A DNA stretch of 64,000 nucleotides from Tenderia sp965602225 (GCA_965602225.1 CBFCYE010000002.1:62001-126000); one strand, 5' to 3'. Positions 53,014 to 62,320 are shown, numbered from the stretch's first letter. Program-made: numbers and translations. Notes: generated by a model not told the origin, from the letters alone.

Positions 53014-54129
53014 CTAGATCACCACCAACTCAGCTCGTAGCGCACCCGCTTCCTTGAGTGCCTCAAGAATGGCAATCAAATCACCCGGCGCTGCTCCCAC
53101 CGTATTCACAGCACGGACAATCTCGCCTAGGGAAATACCTGGATCAAACAAAAACATCTTACTGTTTTCTTCCTCCACACTTATCTCCGAGGTAGGCACA
53201 ACCACCGTGCTACCACCCGCTGATAAGGCTGCAGGCTGACTAACAGTTGGCTTTTCCGTAATCGTTACCGTCAGGCTGCCATGCGTCACTGCTGCTGAGG
53301 TCACGCGTACATGTCGACCAATCACAACAGTACCCGTCCTCGAATTAACCACTACACGCGCCGATAGCTCACCGGGTTCAAGTGTTAGGTTTTCAATCAA
53401 AGAGACATAGGCGACTCTCTGCCCAATGTCACGCGGGGCATGAATCCTAATAGACGAACCATCAATCGGCGAGGCTGTGCCCATGCCAATCTTTTCATTA
53501 ATGGCATTGGCAAGCCGGTGTGCGGTAGTAAAATCGGGGCCAAACAGGTTTAACACCAAGCTATCTTCGTCACCAAACTGAGTTGGTGCGGCGCGCTCAA
53601 CCATCGCACCACCAGGAATACGTCCCGAACTTGGAATATTCAGCGACACCCTGGAACCATCAGAACCTGACACGCCAAAACCACCGACAATCAGATTGCC
53701 CTGTGCCACCGCATAGATATTGTTATCCGCCCCTTTCAGTGGCGACATCAACAAACTGCCACCACGTAGACTCTTGGCATTACCCAGCGAGGCAACCGTT
53801 ACATCAATTTTTTGTCCTGGCTTGGCAAAGGCCGGCAGCTCAGCATGCAAGGAAACAGCTGCGACATTTTTCAGCTGTGGATTAACATTCGGCGGAATAG
53901 TGACACCAAACTGCACCAACATGCTCTTGATGCTTTGAATAGTGAATGGTGTCTGCGTAGTTTGGTCGCCGGTGCCGTCAAGGCCAACCACCAGACCATA
54001 ACCGACCAGCTGATTGGCACGAACGCCAGCTACAGAGGCCAGATCTTTGATCCGCTCCGCATACGCCAGCTGAGATGAAAACAACATCATCACCAGCATC
54101 GTCTTCAATATATTATTAAGCGCCATCAT
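53014..54129 (-). CDS. flgI: Flagellar P-ring protein FlgI
   Basis: 371 residues with a Sec signal peptide (ILKTMLVMMLFSSQLAYA, cleavage before ERI) and the family start ERIKDLASVAGVRANQLVGYGLVVGLDGTGD. The C-terminal LFDPGISLGEIVRAVNTVGAAPGDLIAILEALK is typical. It assembles around the rod in peptidoglycan with help from FlgA, encoded at 61514. AAGGAG precedes the start. Confidence 0.97.
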   Translation of the reverse strand: MMALNNILKTMLVMMLFSSQLAYAERIKDLASVAGVRANQLVGYGLVVGLDGTGDQTTQTPFTIQSIKSMLVQFGVTIPPNVNPQLKNVAAVSLHAELPAFAKPGQKIDVTVASLGNAKSLRGGSLLMSPLKGADNNIYAVAQGNLIVGGFGVSGSDGSRVSLNIPSSGRIPGGAMVERAAPTQFGDEDSLVLNLFGPDFTTAHRLANAINEKIGMGTASPIDGSSIRIHAPRDIGQRVAYVSLIENLTLEPGELSARVVVNSRTGTVVIGRHVRVTSAAVTHGSLTVTITEKPTVSQPAALSAGGSTVVVPTSEISVEEENSKMFLFDPGISLGEIVRAVNTVGAAPGDLIAILEALKEAGALRAELVVI

Positions 54130-54143
54130 CTACTCCTTAACCA

Positions 54144-54851
54144 CTAAAATGGCCACCATTTACTGCTAAAGAATCGTCCCAGCCAGCCTTGCGAATTGGC
54201 ATCTGCGACCATACCTTCACCAACATAGGCGATACGGGCATTGGCAACCTTAGTCGACAATATGGTGTTATCAGGATTGATATCTGCAGGACGGACAATG
54301 CCAGAGAAGCGGACAAACTCTTCCCCCTGATTAATGGTCATGCGCTTTTGACCCTGCACAATCAAATTACCATTGGGCAATACTTCAGCAACGGTTACCG
54401 TGACATTACCGGTCAGGCTATTGCTCTGAGCTGAATCCCCTGCACCATCAAATGCGTTGGCGCTTTCCATGCTTGTTTCCAGACTGTTACGCGCCTTGGT
54501 GTTAAAGCGAAACGGATTGCCAAATACGGTTGGATTTGGCACCTCAATAGAACTGTCTTTTGAAGTGCTGGTTGAGGCCTGCTTGGTTGCATTGGTTCGC
54601 TCGGACAACACAACGGTCAAAATATCACCGACCTGATGAGCCCGAATATCTTCATACAACGCCAACCCATAACCTGCCTGAAAAATCGCCCCCTGCAGTG
54701 GTGGTGGCGGACTGACATAGGGAGGGCGGACAGTTTCAAAACCTTCATTGGCCAGTTTTGCCGGTGAAGTCGAACAACCGGCAAACAATACTGACAACAG
54801 CAACATGCCGAGCACTGCACTAAAACGATTTTGAAAACAGTTATTCATCAT
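54144..54851 (-). CDS. flgH: Flagellar L-ring lipoprotein FlgH
   Basis: 235 residues with a lipoprotein signal whose lipobox is LFAGC (acylated Cys at about 26), then the FlgH core: AGYGLALYEDIRAHQVGDILTVVLSERTNA, VTVTVAEVLPNGNLIVQGQK and FVRFSGIVRPADINPDNTI. It forms the outer-membrane bushing with FlgI. It is 15 bases upstream of flgI in the same operon. Confidence 0.97.
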   Translation of the reverse strand: MMNNCFQNRFSAVLGMLLLSVLFAGCSTSPAKLANEGFETVRPPYVSPPPPLQGAIFQAGYGLALYEDIRAHQVGDILTVVLSERTNATKQASTSTSKDSSIEVPNPTVFGNPFRFNTKARNSLETSMESANAFDGAGDSAQSNSLTGNVTVTVAEVLPNGNLIVQGQKRMTINQGEEFVRFSGIVRPADINPDNTILSTKVANARIAYVGEGMVADANSQGWLGRFFSSKWWPF

Positions 54852-54863
54852 GCCCTCCTAAAC

Positions 54864-55649
54864 CTATAGGTTGTTAGTGGCATACTGCAGCATCTGGTCA
54901 ACCGCTGAGATGACCTTGGAGTTCATCTCATAGGCGCGCTGCGATTCAATCATATTGACCATCTCTTCAACCACATTGACATTAGATGTTTCAAGCGCTC
55001 CCTGCTGCACAGAACCAAGACCATTCAAACCAGGATTACCAATTTGTGGGGCACCACTGGCTGCGGTCTCCTGATACATATTCTCACCGGCAGGCATCAA
55101 CCCCGCAGGATTAATAAAGTCCGCCAATTGAATCTGCCCAACCTGAGTCGGTGTCGCTTGACCTGGCTGCATCACAGAAATAACACCATCGGTACCGACA
55201 GTGATCGTCTGCGCATCTTCAGGAATAGTGATTGCTGGCTGTATCTGATAACCATTGGAGGTCACTAGTTGGCCCTGGGCATCCGTCTGAAAGTTACCTG
55301 CACGGCTATAACCAAGACCGCCATCTGGACGCAACACCTGAAAAAAACCTTGTCCCTGTATAGCCACATCCAGGGCATTATCTGTTTGTACCAGATTGCC
55401 TTGAGTAAAAATCTTTTCCGTCGCTACCGTACGCACACCAGTCCCCAGCATCAGGCCAGAGGGAAGAATCGTATCCTGTGACGACTGACCACCTGCCTGA
55501 CGCACATTTTGATAAAGCAGATCTTCAAATGCGGCGCGACTCTGTTTAAAGCCTGTGGTGTTGACGTTGGCCAGGTTATTTGAAATAACCGACATCCGTG
55601 TCTGCTGTGCATCCAGCCCTGTTTTTGCTACCCAAAGTGCATTATTCAT
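54864..55649 (-). CDS. flgG: Distal rod protein FlgG
   Basis: 261 residues, normal length. It starts NALWVAKTGLDAQQTRMSVISNNLANVNTTGFKQSRAAFEDL and ends ALETSNVNVVEEMVNMIESQRAYEMNSKVISAVDQML, the rod/hook terminal helices. FlgG forms the distal rod through the P and L rings. It lies between flgF and flgH. Confidence 0.97.
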   Translation of the reverse strand: MNNALWVAKTGLDAQQTRMSVISNNLANVNTTGFKQSRAAFEDLLYQNVRQAGGQSSQDTILPSGLMLGTGVRTVATEKIFTQGNLVQTDNALDVAIQGQGFFQVLRPDGGLGYSRAGNFQTDAQGQLVTSNGYQIQPAITIPEDAQTITVGTDGVISVMQPGQATPTQVGQIQLADFINPAGLMPAGENMYQETAASGAPQIGNPGLNGLGSVQQGALETSNVNVVEEMVNMIESQRAYEMNSKVISAVDQMLQYATNNL

Positions 55650-55677
55650 TGTTTTACTCCCAACTCAATTCCGTTGA

Positions 55678-56424
55678 CTAACCACCCATCTTCATGATGG
55701 ACGCCGATGCTTCATCCATAGTCTTCGCATGCTCCATCACTTTAATCTGCAGCTCAAACCTGCGCGACAACTCCATCGTCTTAACCATGCTCTCAACCAC
55801 GTTGACGTTGCTTGATTCCAATGCGCCAGAAACCAGTCGCACACCAGCATCACTTGCAACCTCCGTACCATCTTTAGTGCGGAACAAGCCATCAGTGCCC
55901 TTGGCTATCAAATTGGTATCTGGTTTAACCATTTTGATGCGATCAACCACGGCCAGTGTTGTTGCCTCCTGACCACTTGGTATCAGTGAAATAGTGCCAT
56001 CACCACCAATCTCAATTTTTCCAAATGGCGGTAACGTAATTGGTCCACCACTATTACCGATAAGCGGATGTCCGGCAGCATTCACCAACAGGCCCGCGGG
56101 GGTGACCCGCAGGTCACCCGCTCGCGTATAGGCCTCCGTACCATCCACCCCTTGAACTGCTAACCAGCCTTCGCCCTGCATAGCCACATCCAGATCGCGG
56201 CCGGTGGTCATCAAATTACCTGGTGAAAAATCTGCCCCCTCACCGCGCGTACCAACATAGGCCCGGCTTGAATGGCCTACACCTGAAAGCTGCAGCGCCT
56301 GGTAAAAAGTCTGGTCACCACGAAAGCCAACCGTATTGGCATTGGCCAGGTTATTGGCGTTATTGACCTGTGCCAACATCAGTTCTTTGGCACCACTGGT
56401 TGCTATGTATAAAGCTCTATCCAT
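55678..56424 (-). CDS. flgF: Proximal rod protein FlgF
   Basis: 248 residues. It has N-terminal ALYIATSGAKELMLAQVNNANNLANANTVGFRGD and C-terminal ALESSNVNVVESMVKTMELSRRFELQIKVMEHAKTMDE, the FlgF version of the rod helices, with GYIMKMGG-like ending ASASIMKMGG. It is a single-copy rod component next to FlgG. It sits 32 bases after flgE. Confidence 0.95.
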   Translation of the reverse strand: MDRALYIATSGAKELMLAQVNNANNLANANTVGFRGDQTFYQALQLSGVGHSSRAYVGTRGEGADFSPGNLMTTGRDLDVAMQGEGWLAVQGVDGTEAYTRAGDLRVTPAGLLVNAAGHPLIGNSGGPITLPPFGKIEIGGDGTISLIPSGQEATTLAVVDRIKMVKPDTNLIAKGTDGLFRTKDGTEVASDAGVRLVSGALESSNVNVVESMVKTMELSRRFELQIKVMEHAKTMDEASASIMKMGG

Positions 56425-56456
56425 AAATCACCTGACTTTTCTAAGCGCTGCTTTCA

Positions 56457-57761
56457 TTAACGGATATTGATAATGGTCTGAGTCACGGTATCGGCAGTAC
56501 TGATAACCTGGGCATTGGCCTGAAAGTTACGCTGCGCCGTGATCAGATTCACCAACTGGGCCGAGATATCGACATTCGACCCCTCCAGCGCACCTGACTG
56601 CATCAAACCGAAACTTGCCGTGCCCGCTTCACCGAGAATCAGGTCACCGGCAGCAAAGGTCTCTTGCCAGACCGTATCCCCCTGTGGACTCAAACCATTT
56701 GGATTGGAAACATTGGCCAAGGCCACCTTACCCAGGATCTGCGACTGGCCATTGGTAAAAGCGGCCGAGATAATGCCTTCCGCATCAATATTAACGCCGC
56801 TAAGGCGACCCGTAGTAAAGCCATTCTGACTCAATGCATTAACCGCAAACGAACTACCATATTGTGTCAAATCAGAAAAATCCAGATCCATACTCATCTC
56901 TGCTGCACCACCGCTCGCAGTAATAAACGTGGTTGTCCCTAGGTTATAGGTGCCAGGAGAAGCCGTTGTTAATGGAGGCGCTGCCGTATTTGCGGCATCT
57001 GCATCCGTTGCCGCAATATCCAGTCCACCCTGTTGAGTAAACGTCAATCTAACGGGTTCACCAGCTGCGCGAGGCGCACCTGGGGAAACCGCATTACCGT
57101 CAACGTATATATAGGCACTCCAGATGTTTGGTGCCTCTTTGCGAAAATATTGTGTCGCCGTATGCGTGGTACCCAACGAATCGTAGACCGTCACCGAAGT
57201 TGAACTGTTATACGACGAAGGCAAGTTTGGATTAAAGGCAATGGCTGGGACAGGTTCTGAGGCATCCAAATTCAACTCGGATGTAATCTGGCCTGTAGGT
57301 TGTGGCGCCCCCTCACTGGTAGATAATTGCAGATCCGCCAGGCGGCCGGTATCAAAGCTAGTCCCGCCAGCAGAGGTCACCGCAGGAAATACCTGCAACT
57401 TATGACCACTGCTATTGATGATAAAACCATCACGATCTGAGCTAAAGGCTCCGGCCCGGCTCAATACACGTGAGCCTGAATCACTCAGAACAAAGAAACC
57501 CTGACCGTTTACAGCAACATCAAGATTGTTATCGGTAAAATCGACATTACCCTGAGAGAACTGCTGGGTGACCGCCGCCAGGCGAGTACCACCACCAATT
57601 GCTGTCGCTGAAATACCACCATAACCGACCGCAAATACATCAACGAACTCGGTACGCGAGGATTTAAAACCGGTTGTATTGGCATTGGCAATATTATTAC
57701 CTGTTGCCTTCAAGTCGGCGGAAGCCGCATTTAACCCACTTAGTGCTATACGAAATGGCAT
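56457..57761 (-). CDS. flgE: Flagellar hook protein FlgE
   Basis: 434 residues. It starts PFRIALSGLNAASADLKATGNNIANANTTGFKSSRTEF, carries TSVTVYDSLGTTHTATQYF in the hook D2 region, and ends ALEGSNVDISAQLVNLITAQRNFQANAQVISTADTV. It forms the universal joint between rod and filament. Assembly needs the FlgD scaffold encoded 15 bases upstream. Confidence 0.97.
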   Translation of the reverse strand: MPFRIALSGLNAASADLKATGNNIANANTTGFKSSRTEFVDVFAVGYGGISATAIGGGTRLAAVTQQFSQGNVDFTDNNLDVAVNGQGFFVLSDSGSRVLSRAGAFSSDRDGFIINSSGHKLQVFPAVTSAGGTSFDTGRLADLQLSTSEGAPQPTGQITSELNLDASEPVPAIAFNPNLPSSYNSSTSVTVYDSLGTTHTATQYFRKEAPNIWSAYIYVDGNAVSPGAPRAAGEPVRLTFTQQGGLDIAATDADAANTAAPPLTTASPGTYNLGTTTFITASGGAAEMSMDLDFSDLTQYGSSFAVNALSQNGFTTGRLSGVNIDAEGIISAAFTNGQSQILGKVALANVSNPNGLSPQGDTVWQETFAAGDLILGEAGTASFGLMQSGALEGSNVDISAQLVNLITAQRNFQANAQVISTADTVTQTIINIR

Positions 57762-57776
57762 CGTTATTCTCCTTGA

Positions 57777-58451
57777 TTACATAATCTGTTTAACTGCTGA
57801 CAACTTTATTTCACCCAGACCTGCTGTATTAATCCTCATCGCCTCGCCTGCCTTACCCATCAAAACACTCTCGACTGGCACGATAGTGCTTGTTTTTAAG
57901 CCTTCGACATCCCCCCCCATTAAAGCGGTCGCTTCAATGCTGTATTCACCCGGCTCATATACCCTGCCATCTTCACCAACACCATCCCATTGGTAACTAA
58001 CCGGCCCTGCCTGCTGATCACCCAAACCAACGGTCTTAATCGTCTGGCCTGCGCCATCCTTAATCACCACCTGCACGTTGTTGGCGTTATTTGGCACCTC
58101 AACGGTTCCGGCCATTCCTACCTCACTCCAGAGAAAGTTATTGTCCGACGGCACTTCCACCCAACGCCCTACCAGCGATGACGCTTGCAAAGCCTGATTA
58201 GATTGCAATGCTGTGGCCATCTTCTCTACCGAGCCCTTCAGCTCATCTATCCCCGTTACCGATTTAAACTGAGCCAATTGACTCATAAACTCGGTGTTTT
58301 CCATTGGCTTGAGAGGATCCTGATTTTCCATCTGGGCAATGATCAGCTTAAGAAAGGCGTCCTCACCCATCTCAGCATTTGCTTGGGGTTTTTTGGGTGC
58401 CTGTAACAAGCCCAAGTTACCCAGTACATTTGTATCTATTGCAGCGGCCAT
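57777..58451 (-). CDS. flgD: Hook capping protein FlgD
   Basis: 224 residues. The N-terminal export and capping region has DAFLKLIIAQMENQDPLKPMENTEFMSQLAQFKSVTGI, the strongest FlgD signature. The rest forms Tudor/Fn3-like domains (WDGVGEDGRVYEPGEYSIEATAL). It caps the growing hook and is discarded at completion. It lies between flgC and flgE in the flgB operon. Confidence 0.96.
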   Translation of the reverse strand: MAAAIDTNVLGNLGLLQAPKKPQANAEMGEDAFLKLIIAQMENQDPLKPMENTEFMSQLAQFKSVTGIDELKGSVEKMATALQSNQALQASSLVGRWVEVPSDNNFLWSEVGMAGTVEVPNNANNVQVVIKDGAGQTIKTVGLGDQQAGPVSYQWDGVGEDGRVYEPGEYSIEATALMGGDVEGLKTSTIVPVESVLMGKAGEAMRINTAGLGEIKLSAVKQIM

Positions 58452-58467
58452 CGCTTATATCTCCCTG

Positions 58468-58878
58468 TTAACGACCCAGACTAATTGTTCGCATCAACAA
58501 CTGTTTTGATGTGTTAAAGACTTCCACATTATTCTGATAGCTACGCGAGGCAGACATCATGTTGGCCATCTCTTCCACTGTGTTTATATTGGGTGAATAA
58601 ATATTTCCCTCCGCATCGGCCAAGGGATGATTTGGCTCATAGCGCACCAATGGTGCGGCAGTACTTTCCATAATTTCTTTAACCCGGACACCCACGGAAT
58701 TTTTGTCAACCGCCTGCTGTAACAGCGTTTCGAAGACAGGGCTTTTTGCTTTATAAACCTGAGCAGGATTACCACTAACACTATCGGCATTTGCCAGATT
58801 GCTGGAGATGGTATTCAGGCGCACCGTTTGTGCATTCATTGCTGAGCCTGCGACATCGAATACATTAAACAGCCCCAT
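58468..58878 (-). CDS. flgC: Proximal rod protein FlgC
   Basis: 136 residues: LFNVFDVAGSAMNAQTVRLNTISSNLANADS at the start, YSPNINTVEEMANMMSASRSYQNNVEVFNTSKQLLMRTI at the end, both standard for FlgC. It shares one base with the flgB stop, so translation is coupled. Confidence 0.96.
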   Translation of the reverse strand: MGLFNVFDVAGSAMNAQTVRLNTISSNLANADSVSGNPAQVYKAKSPVFETLLQQAVDKNSVGVRVKEIMESTAAPLVRYEPNHPLADAEGNIYSPNINTVEEMANMMSASRSYQNNVEVFNTSKQLLMRTISLGR

Positions 58879-59282
58879 TAGCTACCTCCTTTTATTGCTG
58901 TGACTATCGATTTGCTTTTACCCTCAAAGAAACGCAGTGTTGCCTGATACTCCATGGCATTCTTGGCAAACGCCGCTTGTTCAACATGCGTTTCAACGCT
59001 ATTACCATCCAGAGCGGGTTGAGTAGGAATTCGAAATTTTACGAAGTCGTCCAGACCACCAAGGCCTGCACTGCTGATGTGACCTTTTTGGGTAGTCTTT
59101 AATGTGCCGGCACTGGATAGAGCCGTCGCCTTTCTCATCGCCGCCTGAAAATCAATATCCTTGGCCTTGTAGTTGGGCGTGTCGGCATTGGCCAGATTGG
59201 AAGCAAGCACCTCAGTGCGTTGCGCTCTGAGCTTTAAGGCTGCTTCATGTACTCCAAAAACATTGTCTAAACTAATCGGCAT
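58878..59282 (-). CDS. flgB: Proximal rod protein FlgB
   Basis: 134 residues. LDNVFGVHEAALKLRAQRTEVLASNLANADTPNYKAKDIDF is the FlgB N-terminal signature, and the C-terminal helix AFAKNAMEYQATLRFFEGKSKSI is normal. The start is the ATG at 59282 with AGGAGT upstream. A reading from 59318 would begin inside the sigma-54 promoter and is rejected. First gene of the flgBCDEFGHIJ operon. Confidence 0.95.
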   Translation of the reverse strand: MPISLDNVFGVHEAALKLRAQRTEVLASNLANADTPNYKAKDIDFQAAMRKATALSSAGTLKTTQKGHISSAGLGGLDDFVKFRIPTQPALDGNSVETHVEQAAFAKNAMEYQATLRFFEGKSKSIVTAIKGGS

Positions 59283-59309
59283 CACATAACTCCTGTTTGC
59301 AAAATACAG

Positions 59310-59325
59310 TGCAAACACAATGCCA
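59310..59325 (-). promoter_or_regulatory. Sigma-54 promoter for the flgB operon
   Basis: The minus strand reads TGGCATTGTGTTTGCA, with GG-N10-GC spacing and near-consensus -24 and -12 boxes. The predicted transcription start is about 17 bases before the flgB ATG. FlrC is the likely activator. The rest of the 177-base gap up to cheR holds a GC-rich inverted repeat (TGCCGC/GCGGCA near 59400) but no gene. Confidence 0.85.
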
Positions 59326-59459
59326 ACCTTAAAACATCTACATTTTCATTGAGTTACGATCCACACAAAGCATGCGGCCAGAGGAAACGGCAAGCCCCTG
59401 CCGCCAAGCGGCAAGTCTATGACCGGTCAAAAACAGTTACTGGAAGTAATAGAAGGGGA

Positions 59460-60356
59460 CTAACGACGATTCAATGTAGCACTGGGAAAGCGAGGCACTG
59501 TTGGAGTTGAACCACCTGATTTAAGTTGATAGACGATGCCGCCTTTATGACGAACCGTTTCAAAATCATCAGAATAACTGGCGATGGTTTCAGTTGAGCC
59601 AAGAAACAGGTAGCCCCCTGGCGCCAGGGTCTGCGCAATACGTCGCAAGATATCGCGTTTGAGTTCCGCAGAAAAATAAATCAAAACATTACGACAAAAA
59701 ACAATATCGAATTTACCCAGCGAGGCATAACTATTCATAAGATTAAGTTCTGCAAATCGAACTCTATTGCGGATCTCATCGTTCACCTTCCACAAATCAC
59801 CCTCCTCCTGCTGGAAAAAACGTTTTTTCCGTTCAGGCGACAAACCACGAGATAAAGCCAGCGCATCATAGATACCTGAGCGACACATCTCCAACATGGT
59901 TGGTGAAATATCAGTACCTACAATCTGAAAATTATTTGCCAAACTGCCGGGGCGACTTTGCAGATACTCCTGCAAAATCATGCTGATTGAGTATGGTTCC
60001 TGACCCGACGAGCTGGCCGCAGACCAAATCTTTAGCTGGCTGGGACGCTTCTTGGCCAGCTCAGGCAAAATCATATCTTTTAATAATTCATAGGGATGGT
60101 TATCTCGAAACCAGAAGGTTTCGTTTGTCGTCATGGCATCGATGATGCGCTCACGCAAGCCCGAACGCGGCTGCTTCTTAAGCTGGTCAATCAATTCGCC
60201 GACAGCAGTCACGTTAACTTCTTTGAGTAAACGATTCAGGCGACTGGCCACCAGATATTGTTTATTCTCACCCAAGACAATACCGCAAGCCTCTTCTAGA
60301 AACTGGCGAAAGGAATCATAATCACGCGCTGAAATTGTTTGGTTCAAGACTTCCAT
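59460..60356 (-). CDS. cheR: Chemotaxis methyltransferase CheR
   Basis: 298 residues. The N-terminal helical domain (FRQFLEEACGIVLGENKQYLVASRLNRLLKE) precedes a SAM-binding domain with TTNETFWFRDNHPYELL, IWSAASSSGQEPYSISMIL, FQIVGTDISPTML and FDIVFCRNVLIYFS. CheR methylates receptor glutamates for adaptation. It follows cheV by 79 bases; no separate promoter was seen, so the two are probably one unit, as in Pseudomonas and Vibrio next to flgB. Confidence 0.96.
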   Translation of the reverse strand: MEVLNQTISARDYDSFRQFLEEACGIVLGENKQYLVASRLNRLLKEVNVTAVGELIDQLKKQPRSGLRERIIDAMTTNETFWFRDNHPYELLKDMILPELAKKRPSQLKIWSAASSSGQEPYSISMILQEYLQSRPGSLANNFQIVGTDISPTMLEMCRSGIYDALALSRGLSPERKKRFFQQEEGDLWKVNDEIRNRVRFAELNLMNSYASLGKFDIVFCRNVLIYFSAELKRDILRRIAQTLAPGGYLFLGSTETIASYSDDFETVRHKGGIVYQLKSGGSTPTVPRFPSATLNRR

Positions 60357-60435
60357 CCCTGAAATTTAATAATCACGACGAAACTACCGACAAAAACATA
60401 CAGCTATTGCCATTAAAGTCACGACCCAAGCCCGT

Positions 60436-61374
60436 TTAAAAACCTCGTTCTTCGACAAACTCTCTGACCCGAGTCATGATCGATGTCGCCAATTCATCCG
60501 GTTTGAATTTTGGCACAAACAGATTCGCCCCCACCTTTTCAACCATGGCATTATTAAACGTACCACTCAATGAGGTGTGCAACATAATAAAAAGCCCTGC
60601 CAACTGCGGATCCTTACGGATTTCAGTGGTCAAAGTGTAACCATCCATTTCAGGCATCTCAATATCCGACAGCACCATAGCTAGATGATCCAGTTTTGGA
60701 TCGTTGTTTTCAGCCCACTGCTGTAGCACTTTGAGACCTTCACTGCCATTATTTGCCAGGGTGCACTCTATCCCCAGCTGCTCAAGAGTGCGCTTAACCT
60801 GATTACGGGCAACGCTGGAGTCATCAACAACCAAGACATGCTGCGCTTTAACCTTATCTTCAATGTTTTGTGTCAGCTCTTCTGATACTTCAGTTGAAGA
60901 GTTCGTCACCTCAGCCATAATTTTTTCAACATCAATGATTTCAACCAACTCATCGTCCAGCTTGGTCACGGCAGTCAGATAGCTATCCTTGCCCGAGCCT
61001 TTTGGCGGCGGCAGGATGTCTGACCAATTGAGATTAACAATACGCTCAACCCCGCCAACTAAAAACGCCTGGGTTGCACGGTTATATTCAGTAACAATCA
61101 TGAAACTATTGGAAAGATCTTCTACCGGACGACCACCAATTGCCATACTCATATCCATCACCGGAATGGTTTTGCCGCGCATGGTGGCAACACCGCGCAC
61201 TACGGCATGAGAATGGGGAATCTGCGTCAGCGACGGGCACTGCACCACTTCTTGAACCTTAAATACGTTGATCCCGAAACGCTGTTTGCCCAAAAGGCGA
61301 AATAGCAGTAATTCCAAACGGTTATGGCCGGCCAACTGTGTCCGCTGATCAACTGAGTCCATCATACCAGCCAT
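60436..61374 (-). CDS. cheV: Chemotaxis coupling protein CheV (CheW-REC)
   Basis: 312 residues. The CheW-like domain spans about 15-165 (FRLLGKQRFGINVFKVQEVV; VRGVATMRGKTIPVMDM). The receiver domain spans about 185-310 with VLVVDDSS, phosphoacceptor Asp in MVLSDIEMPEMDGYTL and the Lys in LFVPKFKPDELA. CheV links receptors to CheA and may buffer signalling through its receiver. The start is ATG 61374 with GGAG eight bases upstream; the GTG at 61383 falls in that ribosome-binding site. Confidence 0.95.
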   Translation of the reverse strand: MAGMMDSVDQRTQLAGHNRLELLLFRLLGKQRFGINVFKVQEVVQCPSLTQIPHSHAVVRGVATMRGKTIPVMDMSMAIGGRPVEDLSNSFMIVTEYNRATQAFLVGGVERIVNLNWSDILPPPKGSGKDSYLTAVTKLDDELVEIIDVEKIMAEVTNSSTEVSEELTQNIEDKVKAQHVLVVDDSSVARNQVKRTLEQLGIECTLANNGSEGLKVLQQWAENNDPKLDHLAMVLSDIEMPEMDGYTLTTEIRKDPQLAGLFIMLHTSLSGTFNNAMVEKVGANLFVPKFKPDELATSIMTRVREFVEERGF

Positions 61375-61417
61375 ATAAATCACTCCATGCTAACAAGTAA
61401 AAATCTTCGTTCTCTTA

Positions 61418-61445
61418 ATATCGGGTCAGAAGATGATTATCTTGA
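61418..61445 (-). promoter_or_regulatory. Probable FliA promoter for cheV-cheR
   Basis: The minus strand reads TCAAGATA, a 12-base spacer, then CCCGATAT. Matches to the FliA consensus are 5/8 and 6/8, with the same one-base-longer spacer as the fliC promoter. It lies 44 bases before the cheV start and is divergent from the flgA promoter. Confidence 0.5.
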
Positions 61446-61457
61446 GAACTTTTGAGG

Positions 61458-61473
61458 CGGCACGATTTTTGCT
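61458..61473 (+). promoter_or_regulatory. Sigma-54 promoter for flgA
   Basis: The plus strand reads CGGCACGATTTTTGCT, one base off the RpoN consensus TGGCACG-N4-TTGCW with exact GG-N10-GC spacing. The predicted transcript starts near 61484, which excludes flgA start codons upstream of that point. Confidence 0.78.
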
Positions 61474-61513
61474 GCTATCTTCAGTCATGAGAACCAAACA
61501 ACAAATATTTGAC

Positions 61514-62221
61514 ATGCCGTTTTTTATAAAACAGTTCATGTGCCTGACGCTTACCAGCATCCTCATGCTGGTGGGGCAGTCCCAGGCATCTGAATTTCAG
61601 TCCTTAGACGATATTCGCAAGGCCGCCACAGATTTCGCCGCAAAAAAGCAACCAATCAATCAAAACAGCACCATAGAAGCCGGCCGTCTTGACCCAAGGT
61701 TACGATTAAATAAGTGTGACCAGCCACTAACGGTCAGCCCCTTAAGCCAACGCAGCAATGCCGCCAATATGACGGTTATGGTGAAATGCGAAACTGATAC
61801 CCCCTGGACGGTCTACATCCCCATCAAAATAAAGACATATATCACCATCGCAATTGCCAACCGACCACTGTCACGCAACACACCGATCACCAAGGCTGAT
61901 ATTAGTTTTGAAAAACGTGAAATTAATCGCCTAAGCCGCAGCTACTTTGAAACCCCAGACAATCTGGTTGGTCGGATTCCAAAACGTTCACTGACTAAGG
62001 GCAGCGTTATTTCACCGCGAGATCTGGCTATTAAAAAGGTTATCAGCAAAGGCAGCCGTATCAGCATTCTCGCCAAAACGGGCAGCATCACTGTTCGCAT
62101 GCCCGGCCTGGCCCTTTCTGATGCTGGAACAGGCGACCAGATACAGGTGCAAAACCTTTCATCAAAGCGCAATATTCAGGCCACAGTTATGGGCCCTGGC
62201 GTTGTAAAGGTAGCAATGTAA
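61514..62221 (+). CDS. flgA: P-ring assembly chaperone FlgA
   Basis: Periplasmic SAF-domain chaperone for FlgI. The chosen ATG (61514) gives a clean signal peptide, PFFIKQFMCLTLTSILMLVGQSQA, cleaved before SEF. The mature part shows WTVYIPIKIKTYITIAIANRPL, the SAF segment LSRNTPITKADISFEKREI, LVGRIPKRSLTKGSVI and the C-terminal SITVRMPGLALSDAGTGDQIQVQN. Starts further upstream (61433) lie before the sigma-54 transcription start; 61487 would be nearly leaderless. No strong ribosome-binding site is visible at 61514. It is divergent from cheV. Confidence 0.92.
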   Translation: MPFFIKQFMCLTLTSILMLVGQSQASEFQSLDDIRKAATDFAAKKQPINQNSTIEAGRLDPRLRLNKCDQPLTVSPLSQRSNAANMTVMVKCETDTPWTVYIPIKIKTYITIAIANRPLSRNTPITKADISFEKREINRLSRSYFETPDNLVGRIPKRSLTKGSVISPRDLAIKKVISKGSRISILAKTGSITVRMPGLALSDAGTGDQIQVQNLSSKRNIQATVMGPGVVKVAM

Positions 62222-62258
62222 TGCATCATAAAAACACTATTATTACAGCCCCAACATC

Positions 62259-62285
62259 TCAAGTTCTGGCTATCATGTCCGATAA
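62259..62285 (+). promoter_or_regulatory. FliA (sigma-28) promoter for flgM-flgN
   Basis: TCAAGTTC, an 11-base spacer, then TCCGATAA: -35 matches 6/8 and -10 matches 7/8, with exact spacing. It lies between flgA and flgM. It would let FliA express its own anti-sigma factor, the usual feedback. Confidence 0.75.
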
Positions 62286-62320
62286 AAAAGTAAAGCATTT
62301 ATGCTTAGGAGCGTCTAATC

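Noticed and set aside
59428..59450. Weak hairpin (TTACT/AGTAA) plus T-run after cheR on the minus strand
   Set aside because: Five-base AT-rich stem; not convincing as a terminator.
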